Origin: Cohnella nanjingensis
GTDB taxonomy: Bacteria > Bacillota > Bacilli > Paenibacillales > Paenibacillaceae
Direction of reading: 5' to 3'
Length of the DNA stretch: 37,557 nucleotides
Assembly: GCF_014212125.1 (NCBI RefSeq)
Contig: NZ_JACJVP010000070.1
Span: forward strand, 1-37,557
Shown here in pieces: positions 1 through 7,310 of the stretch. Numbering within the stretch: the first letter of the stretch is position 1; each line of letters starts with the position of its first letter. The notes beneath the pieces are model-generated. The model was not told the DNA's origin and did not search any database. It saw nothing but the letters and a program-made list of their open reading frames with translations. The position numbers and the translations under genes were made by a program.

Positions 1-24
1 CTTTAATGCAATGCCATTGAACTA

Positions 25-91
25 AACTACCTACATTCGGTGAAAGCGCCGATACCGCGTCGATGTAGGTTAATTGAACTACCTACATTCG
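25..91. repeat. Partial 52-bp-period palindromic repeat pair downstream of thiI
   Basis: The 15-mer AACTACCTACATTCG occurs at 25-39 and again at 77-91, a period of 52 bp. Between them ACCTACAT (29-36) faces its exact reverse complement ATGTAGGT (63-70), so one full unit can fold into a hairpin with a long loop. The sequence after the second copy (92-118) has diverged and runs up to the thiI stop codon. A stretch at 15-24 resembles the junction before the second copy, so more units may lie to the left of the window. Function is unknown. Confidence 0.6.
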
Positions 92-118
92 CCGAAACCG
101 TCGACAGCCCTTCGACCC

Positions 119-1339
119 TCAGAACCAGCGGTCCTCTTCCGCGTTTCTCGCGCCTTCTCGTCCTTGCGCGGTCATGACGACCAGCTCGGTCCCCGCGACC
201 GCCTCCTCAATCAGCCGATTCAGCTCTTCTCCGAGCTCGTGTTCGACGCTCTCGACGACGCGCAGATTCGGATTCGTCGCCGGCGACTTCGGCACGAACA
301 GCGTGCAGCAATCCTCGTAAGGAAGAATGGACGTCTCGTACGTCCCGATCCGCTCCGCGTAACGGATAATCTCCTGCTTGTCCATCATGACCAACGGCCG
401 AAGCAGCGGCAGATCGATCTCCCGGCCGATCACGTTCATGCTGCCGAGCGTCTGGCTCGCCACTTGTCCCAGGCTGTCCCCCGTCACGAGCGCCAGCGCC
501 CCCCGCTGCTCGGCGAGCTTCTGAGCGATCCGCAGCATCGCCCGGCGCATCAGCGTGATGATGAGATGATCTTGCTTGCTCTGCGCCAGCCGCGTCTGCA
601 GCTCCGTGAACGGAACGAGATGCAGCTTGATTCGCCCCCCGTAGTGGGCGAGCCGCTGCGTCAGCGTGACGACCTTCTCCGTCGCCTGCTCGCTCGTGAA
701 CGGATAGCTGTGGAAATGAATCGCTTCGATCTCCAGTCCTTTGCGCATGGCCATCCAGCCCGCCACCGGGCTGTCGATCCCGCCCGAGAGCAGGAGCATC
801 GCTTTGCCGTTCATGCCGAGCGGGAAGCCGCCGGCCCCCGGCACGACCGTGCAGTACACGAACGTGCCCTGCGGCTGAATATCCACTTTCAGCTCGACGT
901 CGGGTTCGCGGATGTTCACTTTGAGCGCGGGCGTGTTGCGCAGGACGTGCGCGCCGACCAGATGGTTCATCTCCTGCGAGACGTGGGGGAATTCCTTCCA
1001 GGCCCGCTTCACCGTCATCTTGAACGTCGCCGGCGCCGGCCGGTGCGCGTTCATGACGGCCAGCGCCGCCTCGCGAATGGCGCCGAGCTCGTTCGCCGCG
1101 CGGACGGCCGGACTGAAGGATCCGATTCCGAACACGTCCCGCAGCGCGGCCGAGACGCCGTCCGCGTCTTCGCCGTTCAAGGTGATGTACACCCGGCCGT
1201 ACGATTTCTCGTAAGTAAGCCTCTCGTACGCCGTCAACGCCTGCTTGATCTTGGCGAGCATCAGGTTCTCGAATTTGCCGCGGTTGCGGCCTTTGATCGT
1301 GAGCTCGCCCAGTCGGACTAGCATATAGTCGTAATACAT
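119..1339 (-). CDS. thiI: tRNA 4-thiouridine synthase / sulfurtransferase ThiI
   Basis: 406 residues. ThiI adenylates U8 of tRNA and receives sulfur from a cysteine desulfurase to make 4-thiouridine; in some species it also supplies sulfur for thiamine thiazole. The order is N-terminal ferredoxin-like domain, THUMP domain (about 60-165), then a PP-loop ATPase domain with SGGIDSP at 185-191. The protein stops after the ATPase domain, so the C-terminal rhodanese domain of E. coli ThiI is absent, as in B. subtilis. Sulfur should then come directly from the desulfurase encoded 6 bp upstream. GGAGAGGA precedes the ATG. The gene ends beside a repeat. Very secure. Confidence 0.97.
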   Translation of the reverse strand: MYYDYMLVRLGELTIKGRNRGKFENLMLAKIKQALTAYERLTYEKSYGRVYITLNGEDADGVSAALRDVFGIGSFSPAVRAANELGAIREAALAVMNAHRPAPATFKMTVKRAWKEFPHVSQEMNHLVGAHVLRNTPALKVNIREPDVELKVDIQPQGTFVYCTVVPGAGGFPLGMNGKAMLLLSGGIDSPVAGWMAMRKGLEIEAIHFHSYPFTSEQATEKVVTLTQRLAHYGGRIKLHLVPFTELQTRLAQSKQDHLIITLMRRAMLRIAQKLAEQRGALALVTGDSLGQVASQTLGSMNVIGREIDLPLLRPLVMMDKQEIIRYAERIGTYETSILPYEDCCTLFVPKSPATNPNLRVVESVEHELGEELNRLIEEAVAGTELVVMTAQGREGARNAEEDRWF

Positions 1340-1345
1340 GATCGT

Positions 1346-2503
1346 TTAAGTCCTCTCCAGTGGCTTCAGTTCGGCGACGGCCTTCCGCAGCCGCTCTGCC
1401 AGCATATCGATCTCGGCTTCTCCGTGCTCGTCGCCGAAGCTGATGCGGATGCTGCCCGAGGCGCGGTGCGCCTCCATGCCCATCGCGAGCAGCACGCGGC
1501 TCGGCTTCAGGCTCTTGGAGGAGCAGGCCGACTGCGTCGAGACGAGCACGTCCTGCTTCTCCAGCATGTGCACGATAACCTCGGGGCGCATGCCGGGGTA
1601 CGAGACATTCACGATCTGCGGCGCGGACGCCGTCTCGGACGCGGAGCCGTTCAGATGAAGCTCCGGTATCTCCCGGATATGGCCGATCAGCCGGCTGCGC
1701 AGCGCATACATGCGTTCCCTGCGCGCGGACATCGTCTCCGCGGCGATGCGCAGCGCCTGCGCGGCTGCCACGATCCCCGGCAAGTTGTGGGTGCCGCTCC
1801 GCGCGCCGTCCTCCTGTCCGCCTCCGGCCAGCAGCGGCGACAGCTCGAGCCCTTCCCGCACGAGGAGAAAGCCGACGCCCTTCGGACCCTGGAACTTATG
1901 GGCCGAAGCGGCGTACAGGTCGATCCCCCATTCGCGCCATCGCACGGGCACCTTGCCGATCGCCTGCACGCCGTCCACGTGGAACCGCACCTGCGGGTAG
2001 TTCGCGAGCAGGCGGCCGATCTCCTCGATCGGCTGGATCGCGCCCGTCTCGTTGTTCACATGCATCACGCTGACCAGCACGGTATCCTCGGCGATCGCCG
2101 CGGCTACGTCCCAGGCGGAGACGACCCCCTGTTCGTTGGCCGGCAGATAAGTCACCCGGACCCCCGAAACTTCCAGCTGCTTCGCACAGTTGTAGACCGA
2201 AGCGTGCTCGATCGCCGTCGTGACGATATGCTTGGACGCCTTGCCGCTATGGGCGATCGCGCCTTTGATCGCGAGATTGTTGCTCTCCGTTCCGCCCGAA
2301 GTGAACACGACTTCGCCGGGCTTGGCCCCGAATACGCTCCCGACGGCCGTCCGCGCGCGCTCCACGAGCTTCAGCGCTTCCGCGCCGGCCCGGTGCAGCG
2401 CGCCCGAGTTCGCGTAGTGAAGCGTCATCAATTCGCCGACCGTGCGCACGACCGATTCCAGCGGAGGCGTGGAGGCGCAATGGTCGAAATACAACGTCTT
2501 CAA
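1346..2503 (-). CDS. nifZ: Cysteine desulfurase (NifS/IscS family, ThiI partner)
   Basis: A PLP enzyme that takes sulfur from cysteine and carries it as a persulfide; here probably the dedicated donor for ThiI, as NifZ is in B. subtilis. I take the TTG at 2503 as start: AAGGAGG lies 10 nt upstream and the protein then begins MKTLYFDHCAS, 385 residues. An ATG eight codons earlier would put the ribosome binding site inside the gene. The PLP-binding lysine is K203 in SAHKFQGPKG, the cofactor-contacting histidine is H100, and the catalytic cysteine is C327 in STQSACSS. The short loop around this cysteine fits group I/II border enzymes of Firmicutes. The family and ThiI pairing are secure; the symbol is by analogy. 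Confidence 0.9.
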   Translation of the reverse strand: MKTLYFDHCASTPPLESVVRTVGELMTLHYANSGALHRAGAEALKLVERARTAVGSVFGAKPGEVVFTSGGTESNNLAIKGAIAHSGKASKHIVTTAIEHASVYNCAKQLEVSGVRVTYLPANEQGVVSAWDVAAAIAEDTVLVSVMHVNNETGAIQPIEEIGRLLANYPQVRFHVDGVQAIGKVPVRWREWGIDLYAASAHKFQGPKGVGFLLVREGLELSPLLAGGGQEDGARSGTHNLPGIVAAAQALRIAAETMSARRERMYALRSRLIGHIREIPELHLNGSASETASAPQIVNVSYPGMRPEVIVHMLEKQDVLVSTQSACSSKSLKPSRVLLAMGMEAHRASGSIRISFGDEHGEAEIDMLAERLRKAVAELKPLERT

Positions 2504-2593
2504 GATGATGATTCCTCCTTCTCCCAACGGTCAATCTACCGTCTACCGGCAGCACGGCTTCGCCGTCTTCCCCGATAGACCGAATTCCAAAAG

Positions 2594-2631
2594 AAAAAGA
2601 TCAACGGCGGGCAGCTGCGCCCGCCTTGATC
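2594..2631 (-). terminator. Rho-independent terminator of the lytic transglycosylase gene
   Basis: Read on the minus strand, GATCAA-GGCGGG and CCCGCC-(G)TTGATC pair around an 8-nt loop and are followed by TTTTTCTTTT. It begins about 37 bp after the stop codon at 2669. Confidence 0.85.
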
Positions 2632-2668
2632 CCCTTGCCGTACCAGTTATCGCCCTAATCGGGGCGCC

Positions 2669-3463
2669 TTATAACGAAGCTGCCCAATGACTTCGGGCGC
2701 TCAGCACTTTGCGGATATAGCCCTGCGTCTCTTCGGGCAATTCGGACAACCGGGCGGCCACGTCTTCGTTCGTGTACAGGCCAAGCCGGTCTACCCTGCC
2801 CGGTCCGGCATTATAAGCGGCCAACGCGGTCATCTCGTTGCCGTCGTACTTCCGCATGAGATAGGACAAGTAGCGGCTGCCTCCGTCGATGTTCTGCTGC
2901 GGGTCGTATACGTCCGAGACGCCGAGCCCGCGCGCGGTGCCGTCCATGAGCTGCATCAAGCCCTTTGCCCCGGCCGAGGAACCGGCATCCGGCCGGAAGC
3001 CGGATTCGGTCTGGACGACGCCCTTGATCAGCGCCGGATCGATGCCGTAGCGCGAGGCGGCGGCGACGATCAGATCGTCGTAGGCCGAAGTCGAAGCATG
3101 GCCGTCTGACGACAGGCCGGAAGCATACGGTTGAAGCGCGCTCCAGGCGGACAAGCTGCCGGGTGCGCTTAATCCGGTATTGCCCGAACCGGTCAACGCG
3201 GACAAGCCGCCGAGGGAACCCAGTCCGCTATAGCTCGAGGAATCGGTCGACATATCGTAAAGCGAAGTAGTAGCCGAAAAGGTCGGATTCAATAATTGCG
3301 AGAGCATCTGGCTGAACAGGTTGTCTCCCGAATCTCCCGCGGAGGAGATCGAAGAAGCGTCGCTATCCAGCGGGTTCGCGCCCGCCGTCCATTGCGCGAG
3401 CAACAATTGCTTGAGGACCCGAGGATCAATGGAAGCTGCGGCTGCCGAGTTCATCACTGTCAT
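2669..3463 (-). CDS. Lytic transglycosylase, SLT domain
   Basis: 264 residues. The C-terminal half (about 128-258) is a goose-lysozyme-like SLT domain that cleaves the MurNAc-GlcNAc bond of peptidoglycan with formation of anhydro-MurNAc. The catalytic glutamate is E153 in QTESGF, followed by GAKGLMQLM (165-173) and AYNAGPG (216-222), the usual family motifs. Residues 31-125 are a Ser/Gly/Asp-rich low-complexity linker with no predicted fold. No signal peptide or membrane segment is visible, so export would need a non-classical route. AGGAG lies 12 nt before the ATG. A promoter and a terminator flank it, so it is probably transcribed alone. Confidence 0.9.
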   Translation of the reverse strand: MTVMNSAAAASIDPRVLKQLLLAQWTAGANPLDSDASSISSAGDSGDNLFSQMLSQLLNPTFSATTSLYDMSTDSSSYSGLGSLGGLSALTGSGNTGLSAPGSLSAWSALQPYASGLSSDGHASTSAYDDLIVAAASRYGIDPALIKGVVQTESGFRPDAGSSAGAKGLMQLMDGTARGLGVSDVYDPQQNIDGGSRYLSYLMRKYDGNEMTALAAYNAGPGRVDRLGLYTNEDVAARLSELPEETQGYIRKVLSARSHWAASL

Positions 3464-3485
3464 GAAGGCTGATCGCTCCTGGAAA

Positions 3486-3533
3486 GTTGTACATGATTAG
3501 GTTCATTGTACAACATGTACGGCCATTCGACCA
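3486..3533 (-). promoter_or_regulatory. Candidate sigma-A promoter with overlapping inverted repeat (lytic transglycosylase)
   Basis: On the minus strand a -10 TACAAT (3505-3510) lies 17 bp from a weak -35 TGGTCG (3528-3533). A perfect 8-bp inverted repeat, GTTGTACA (3486-3493) and TGTACAAC (3507-3514) with a 13-nt centre, covers the -10 and the probable start site. The geometry suits a repressor operator. No known regulator is recognised from the sequence. Confidence 0.5.
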
Positions 3534-3546
3534 GTCCCGTCGACAA

Positions 3547-3765
3547 TTACTGGCGTTCTTCCTTCGGCCGGAACGTCAGGCAGCAGGTCGCCTTGGAGCT
3601 GGATGCCTGATCCTGATGCGCCTCGAACGATTCGTCCGCGAACTCCTCGTTCAGATTGCGCTTGGCATGGGCATCGATCTCGATGGCGATCTCCTGCGCG
3701 GCGCACCGGTTGCCTTCGCCCCAGAACGAACAATTGCTCACGCTGCATGCGACGCCGTTTGGCAT
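3547..3765 (-). CDS. DUF1540 domain small cysteine-rich protein
   Basis: 72 residues when started at the ATG at 3765. The N-terminal half holds the DUF1540 pattern, a hydrophobic residue then CSVSNCSFW, N, C and an I-x-I stretch (C7, C12, C21); a CC pair lies at 60-61. The cysteines suggest metal binding, but no biochemical function is established for the family, which is common in spore-forming Firmicutes. An in-frame GTG four codons upstream overlaps the Shine-Dalgarno GGGGGGTGAT and is therefore rejected as start. That Shine-Dalgarno is the 3' arm of a 16-bp hairpin (see 3775-3830). The gene lies downstream of ypuI on the same strand. Confidence 0.8.
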   Translation of the reverse strand: MPNGVACSVSNCSFWGEGNRCAAQEIAIEIDAHAKRNLNEEFADESFEAHQDQASSSKATCCLTFRPKEERQ

Positions 3766-3774
3766 AAAAGCAAT

Positions 3775-3830
3775 CACCCCCCGATCCGTAGTGTGCGCCC
3801 CTTAAAGGCGTCTATACGAATCGGAGGGTG
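3775..3830 (-). promoter_or_regulatory. Hairpin sequestering the DUF1540 ribosome binding site
   Basis: In minus-strand RNA, 3830-3815 (CACCCUCCGAUUCGUA) pairs along its full 16 nt with 3790-3775 (UACGGAUCGGGGGGUG), around a 24-nt loop. Two of the sixteen pairs are G-U wobbles. In plus-strand RNA these would be C-A mismatches, so the structure favours the ypuI-to-DUF1540 direction. The 3' arm contains the Shine-Dalgarno GGGGGGUG, which lies 9 nt before the start codon. There is no U-tract directly after the stem, so a simple terminator is less likely than translational control. Confidence 0.6.
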
Positions 3831-3877
3831 GGGGTTGCAGGGAACGCGCAGGTCCCCGAATCTCGATGATAGGTCGA

Positions 3878-4372
3878 TTATTTGGATTGCAGTCTGCGCT
3901 GCGTCAGGTACTCGCTCTCATAGTAGGAGAGATCGTCCCGCAGCTCTTCGTAAACGCGCGACACCTGGAGCACGAGATCGCGCGCGACGCGAACGGGCTT
4001 CGCACGGAAGCGAATGGCGTCCTGCCCCGTATAGGCGTAGCGTCCGTCTTCCGAATAGCCCTCGTTCTTCGGGTAGAAGAAGGCGTTGACGCAATGATGA
4101 TAGACTTCGTAAAGCGAGCGTTCGGCCGCTTCCCCGTCGAAGTTCGGACGGCGGAGCAGCGCTCCCAGCTTCTCGTAAGAGACCTCGGAGAACACAAGCA
4201 GCTGGCGAAGATCGGACAGCAGTCCGGCGTAGAATGTAGCGGATTCGGCATGGTCTGGTTCAACCAACTGCGGTAGCGCGTGTCCGTTCAGGAATGTTTC
4301 AAGTTCGTCGATGGCCGCTTTTAATTTCTCGCGGCTGGACTCGGCTAGCGCCTTCACGTTGGCGGATGGCAT
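3878..4372 (-). CDS. ypuI: YpuI family protein (DUF3907)
   Basis: 164 residues; resembles B. subtilis YpuI, whose molecular role is not established. The sequence is largely helical and charged, with a conserved central stretch EVYHHCVNAFFYPKNE (about 107-122) and a C-terminal helix. There is no signal peptide, membrane span or recognisable catalytic motif. The ATG at 4372 is preferred because AAAGGGGA lies 9 nt upstream; an upstream in-frame ATG would add ten residues without a ribosome binding site. It is divergent from the protease gene at 4600, with 227 bp between the starts. Confidence 0.75.
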   Translation of the reverse strand: MPSANVKALAESSREKLKAAIDELETFLNGHALPQLVEPDHAESATFYAGLLSDLRQLLVFSEVSYEKLGALLRRPNFDGEAAERSLYEVYHHCVNAFFYPKNEGYSEDGRYAYTGQDAIRFRAKPVRVARDLVLQVSRVYEELRDDLSYYESEYLTQRRLQSK

Positions 4373-4494
4373 CGGTGGCTTTCCCCTTTCCCTTGTACAC
4401 ATACATAGGCGTACCGGCTTCCGTGTGCATTTGCGAGCACAAGGCCATAGGTACGCGACAGACCCATCGTACCATAAATCGGATGGAAACGGTA

Positions 4495-4523
4495 CTGGCA
4501 GGGGGGCAATTCTTCCGTATATT
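4495..4523 (+). promoter_or_regulatory. Candidate sigma-A promoter for the S8 protease
   Basis: CTGGCA (4495-4500), a 17-bp spacer, then TATATT (4518-4523), about 77 bp before the ATG. Four of six -35 bases and five of six -10 bases match consensus. This is a prediction from spacing and bases only. Confidence 0.4.
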
Positions 4524-4599
4524 TTTCCCTTCGCGCCTCACTCTAAGAAGACGATCGCCGCTCGACGAAGCCGATTATCCGAAGGAGGCCGAATTCCCC

Positions 4600-6582
4600 A
4601 TGCGCCGTTTCGCGCTGCTAGGACTGTTGTTCACCGCCGCCGTTACCCTGATGGTCTTTCCGCTGATCGTCCCGCAGAAGCCGGCGCCCCAAGCGTCGCC
4701 CTCTCCGCCCGCGGCGGTTGCCCCGCGCGCGCTGTCCGCGAAGCACGAAGCGCACGACAAGCGCCTCAGCCTGCAAAGAGACATGGACGCGACCGCGCAG
4801 CTCTGCCGCATCGAATGCAAGCAAGACGTCGGGGCGCTGCTTCACGGCGCGCATGCCCTATCGGCGACCGATAGCGACCGGCGCGGCCGGACGCTCCGCC
4901 AGATGGCGCAGGCGCACCCGCACTTCCAAGCGCTCGAGTGGCGGGAAGGCGAGAAGACCGTCACCGCCGGCACGGTTCCGGACGGGCTGCGGCAAGCCGG
5001 AGACGGCGCATGGGCGCGCGGACGCGAAGCCTTGAAGAAGGGAGCCGGCTACGAGTCGCCCTCCTTCGAGCTGAAGGGCAAGCGGTACTTCGTTCTGGCC
5101 GAGCCCGGCGACCGTCCCGGCGAGGGCATCGCGGCGCTCATCCGCGAGGATATCGTCAGCCAAGTGGAGAAGCACCAGCTCCGCAACCTGCGTCTTGTGC
5201 CTTACCCGTCCGAGGGCCGCTATCGGATCGAGTCCGTGAAGCCGAACACGCTAAAGGATACGACCGTGACCAACGGCGAGGACAACGGCAACGCCAGCCA
5301 TTATGCCATCGACGAAGTCGTCGTCAAATTCCGGCGGGCGCTGACCGCAAGCGAGCTGCTCCGCCTGCGCAAGGAGCTTCAGTTGACGGTCGTCCGGCGC
5401 CACCGGGGCCACATCTATCTGTTCCGGTCCAAGCGCTACAAGACCGAGCAACTGATCGTCTACTTCCGCAACAAATGGAACCCGGTGTTCGCGGAACCGC
5501 ATTACTTGTATCTCACGAACGGGATGAAGCCGGCCGCGGCGCCGCGGTTGAGCGCCAAAGCCGCGCCGCCTCCGGCCGACCTCGTGCCGAACGATACGCT
5601 GTACAGCAAATACCAATGGAATCTGCCCGAGATCGCGACCGAACAGGGCTGGCGGGTTACGAAAGGGAACCGGGACGTCGTCGTGGCCGTTGTGGATACC
5701 GGCGTTCAGCTCGACCACCCCGACTTGCAGGGCCGGCTCGTAGACGGCACGAATATCGTCGATCCGTCCGCCCCGCCCAACGACGATGTCGGCCATGGGA
5801 CGCACGTGGCCGGCATCATCGCCGCGGAGGTGAACAATCACGAAGGCGTGGCCGGCATGACCTGGTATACGAAGATCATGCCTGTCAAGGCGCTGGACAG
5901 CACCGGCGCAGGGACGACGTATTCGGTCGCCGAAGGGATCATCTGGGCGACCGACCACGGCGCGCAGGTCATCAACCTCAGCCTCGGCAACTACGCCCAA
6001 GCGCAGTTCCTGCATGATGCGATCAAGTACGCCTACGACCAAGGCGTCGTCGTCGTCGCCGCCAGCGGGAACGACAACACGGATCGCCCGGGCTATCCGG
6101 CCGCCTATCCCGAAGTCATCGCGGTCGGCGCGACGGACCCGGACGAAGCCCGGGCGGCTTACTCCAACTACGGAAGCTATATCGACGTCGCCGCGCCCGG
6201 CACCCAGATCGCCAGCACCTATCCCGGCAGCCGCTATGCGGCGCTCTCCGGCACCTCGATGGCCAGTCCCCATGTCTCGGCGCTCGCCTCCCTCATCCGC
6301 GCGGCCAATCCGCAGATGACCAACGTCAACGTCGCCGAATTGATGCGCAAGACGGCCAAGGATCTGGGAGCCGCCGGCAAAGACAACGACTTCGGCTACG
6401 GGCAGATCGACGTCCGGGCGGCCGTGTCGGCGGCGGGCGGCGGAGCCGTTAGCGCGCCGGCTTCCGCGCCTTCCGGCGCGGCGGAAGCCAGCAAGGCCGC
6501 CGGCGCGGAGACGAAGCTGCTCACGGCGCGGCTGCTCGACCGGCTGCAGCAGCTGCTCTCCTCCTTCCTCGGCAAGCGTTGA
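4600..6582 (+). CDS. Exported subtilisin-like serine protease (S8 family)
   Basis: 660 residues from the ATG at 4600, chosen because GAAGGAGG lies 11 nt upstream and the protein then begins MRRF followed by a hydrophobic signal or anchor segment (5-24). A Pro/Ala-rich stretch follows. Residues 55-230 are a helical and then mixed region with no family I can name. Residues 234-305 (AIDEVVVKF to PHYLY) look like an inhibitor-type propeptide. The catalytic domain (about 328-612) has D366 in VVDTG, H399 in GHGTHVAG, oxyanion N491 in AASGND and S553 in GTSMASPHV, so the triad is intact. A Gly/Ala/Ser linker and a C-terminal amphipathic helix (638-660) end it. It likely acts at the cell surface or outside. 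Substrate unknown. Confidence 0.92.
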   Translation: MRRFALLGLLFTAAVTLMVFPLIVPQKPAPQASPSPPAAVAPRALSAKHEAHDKRLSLQRDMDATAQLCRIECKQDVGALLHGAHALSATDSDRRGRTLRQMAQAHPHFQALEWREGEKTVTAGTVPDGLRQAGDGAWARGREALKKGAGYESPSFELKGKRYFVLAEPGDRPGEGIAALIREDIVSQVEKHQLRNLRLVPYPSEGRYRIESVKPNTLKDTTVTNGEDNGNASHYAIDEVVVKFRRALTASELLRLRKELQLTVVRRHRGHIYLFRSKRYKTEQLIVYFRNKWNPVFAEPHYLYLTNGMKPAAAPRLSAKAAPPPADLVPNDTLYSKYQWNLPEIATEQGWRVTKGNRDVVVAVVDTGVQLDHPDLQGRLVDGTNIVDPSAPPNDDVGHGTHVAGIIAAEVNNHEGVAGMTWYTKIMPVKALDSTGAGTTYSVAEGIIWATDHGAQVINLSLGNYAQAQFLHDAIKYAYDQGVVVVAASGNDNTDRPGYPAAYPEVIAVGATDPDEARAAYSNYGSYIDVAAPGTQIASTYPGSRYAALSGTSMASPHVSALASLIRAANPQMTNVNVAELMRKTAKDLGAAGKDNDFGYGQIDVRAAVSAAGGGAVSAPASAPSGAAEASKAAGAETKLLTARLLDRLQQLLSSFLGKR

Positions 6583-6599
6583 GGCTCGGTCGCGAACAC

Positions 6600-6642
6600 G
6601 AGGCTGTCCCGGAAGGTCGAAGACCGATGGGACAGCCTCTTT
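6600..6642 (+). terminator. Rho-independent terminator of the S8 protease gene
   Basis: GAGGCTGTCCC (6600-6610) pairs perfectly with GGGACAGCCTC (6629-6639). The loop holds a smaller GGTC/GACC stem, and a short T run follows. The palindromic repeat array starts immediately at the end of this hairpin. Confidence 0.85.
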
Positions 6643-7194
6643 GCGCGCCTTCGCCTCTGCGAGCCAAATGTGTCGTACCCCGTACGTCACATTGCGCGTC
6701 TTCGCCTCCTGCGGGCCTAATGTGTCGTACCCCGTACGTCACATTGCGCGTCTTCGCCCCTGCGAGCCAAATGTGTCGTACCCCGTACGTCACATTGCGC
6801 GTCTTCGCCTCCTGCGGGCCTAATGTGTCGTACCCAGTACGTCACATTGCGCGTCTTCGCCTCCTGCGGGCCTAATGTGTCGTACCCCGTACGTCACATT
6901 GCGCGCCTTCGCCTCTGCGAGCCTAATGTGTCGTACCCCGTACGTCACATTGCGCGTCTTCCCCTCTGCGAGCCAAATGTGTCGTACCCCGTACGTCACA
7001 TTGCGCGTCTTCCCCTCTGCGAGCCAAATGTGTCGTACCCCGTACGCCACATTGTGCGTCTTCCCCTCTGCGAGCCAAATGTGTCGTACCCCGCACGCCA
7101 CTTTACGCGTCTTCGCCTCTGCGAGCCTAATGTGTCGTACCCCGCACGTCACATTGCGCATCTTCGCCTCTGCGAGCCTCATGTGTCGTACCCC
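6638..7194. repeat. Tandem array of 51/52-bp palindrome-bearing units (about eleven copies)
   Basis: Each unit carries a 27-nt near-palindrome: AATGTG-T-CGTAC, a CCC centre, then GTACG-T-CACATT. It is followed by a 24-25-nt spacer of the type GCGCGTCTTCGCCTCTGCGA that ends in GCC. ATGTG begins at 6668, 6720, 6771, 6823, 6875, 6926, 6977, 7028, 7079, 7130 and 7181, giving spacings of 52, 51, 52, 52, 51, 51, 51, 51, 51 and 51. The array opens with a lone spacer at 6638 and closes with a lone left arm cut in the CCC loop (about 7194). Units at 7079 and 7130 have decayed right arms. Spacers of the 52-bp units read CTCCTGCGGGCC; those of the 51-bp units mostly read CTCTGCGAGCC. It lies between the protease terminator and bdbD. 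Open frames cross it on both strands, but none has a ribosome binding site. Confidence 0.9.
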
Positions 7195-7310
7195 TAATTT
7201 GCTTTTTTGTCATACAATCCTTCCCGAATCTCATGCTTTTTTAAGCAATTACCTTTACAATAGAAAGTTGAAAGCGTCGCGCAACATTAGCCAGGTAGGG
7301 GGAAAATCGA

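Noticed and set aside
74..1321. Long plus-strand open frame over thiI
   Set aside because: It is antisense to a secure gene, has no ribosome binding site, and is Arg/His-rich as expected for a shadow frame in GC-rich DNA. The same holds for long opposite-strand frames over the cysteine desulfurase, S8 protease, glyS, pgpH and recO genes.
4294..4599. N-terminal extension of the S8 protease
   Set aside because: It overlaps ypuI, lacks a ribosome binding site, and the ATG at 4600 has GAAGGAGG followed by a proper signal segment.
6638..7194. CRISPR array
   Set aside because: Spacers are as conserved as the repeats and no cas genes are present.
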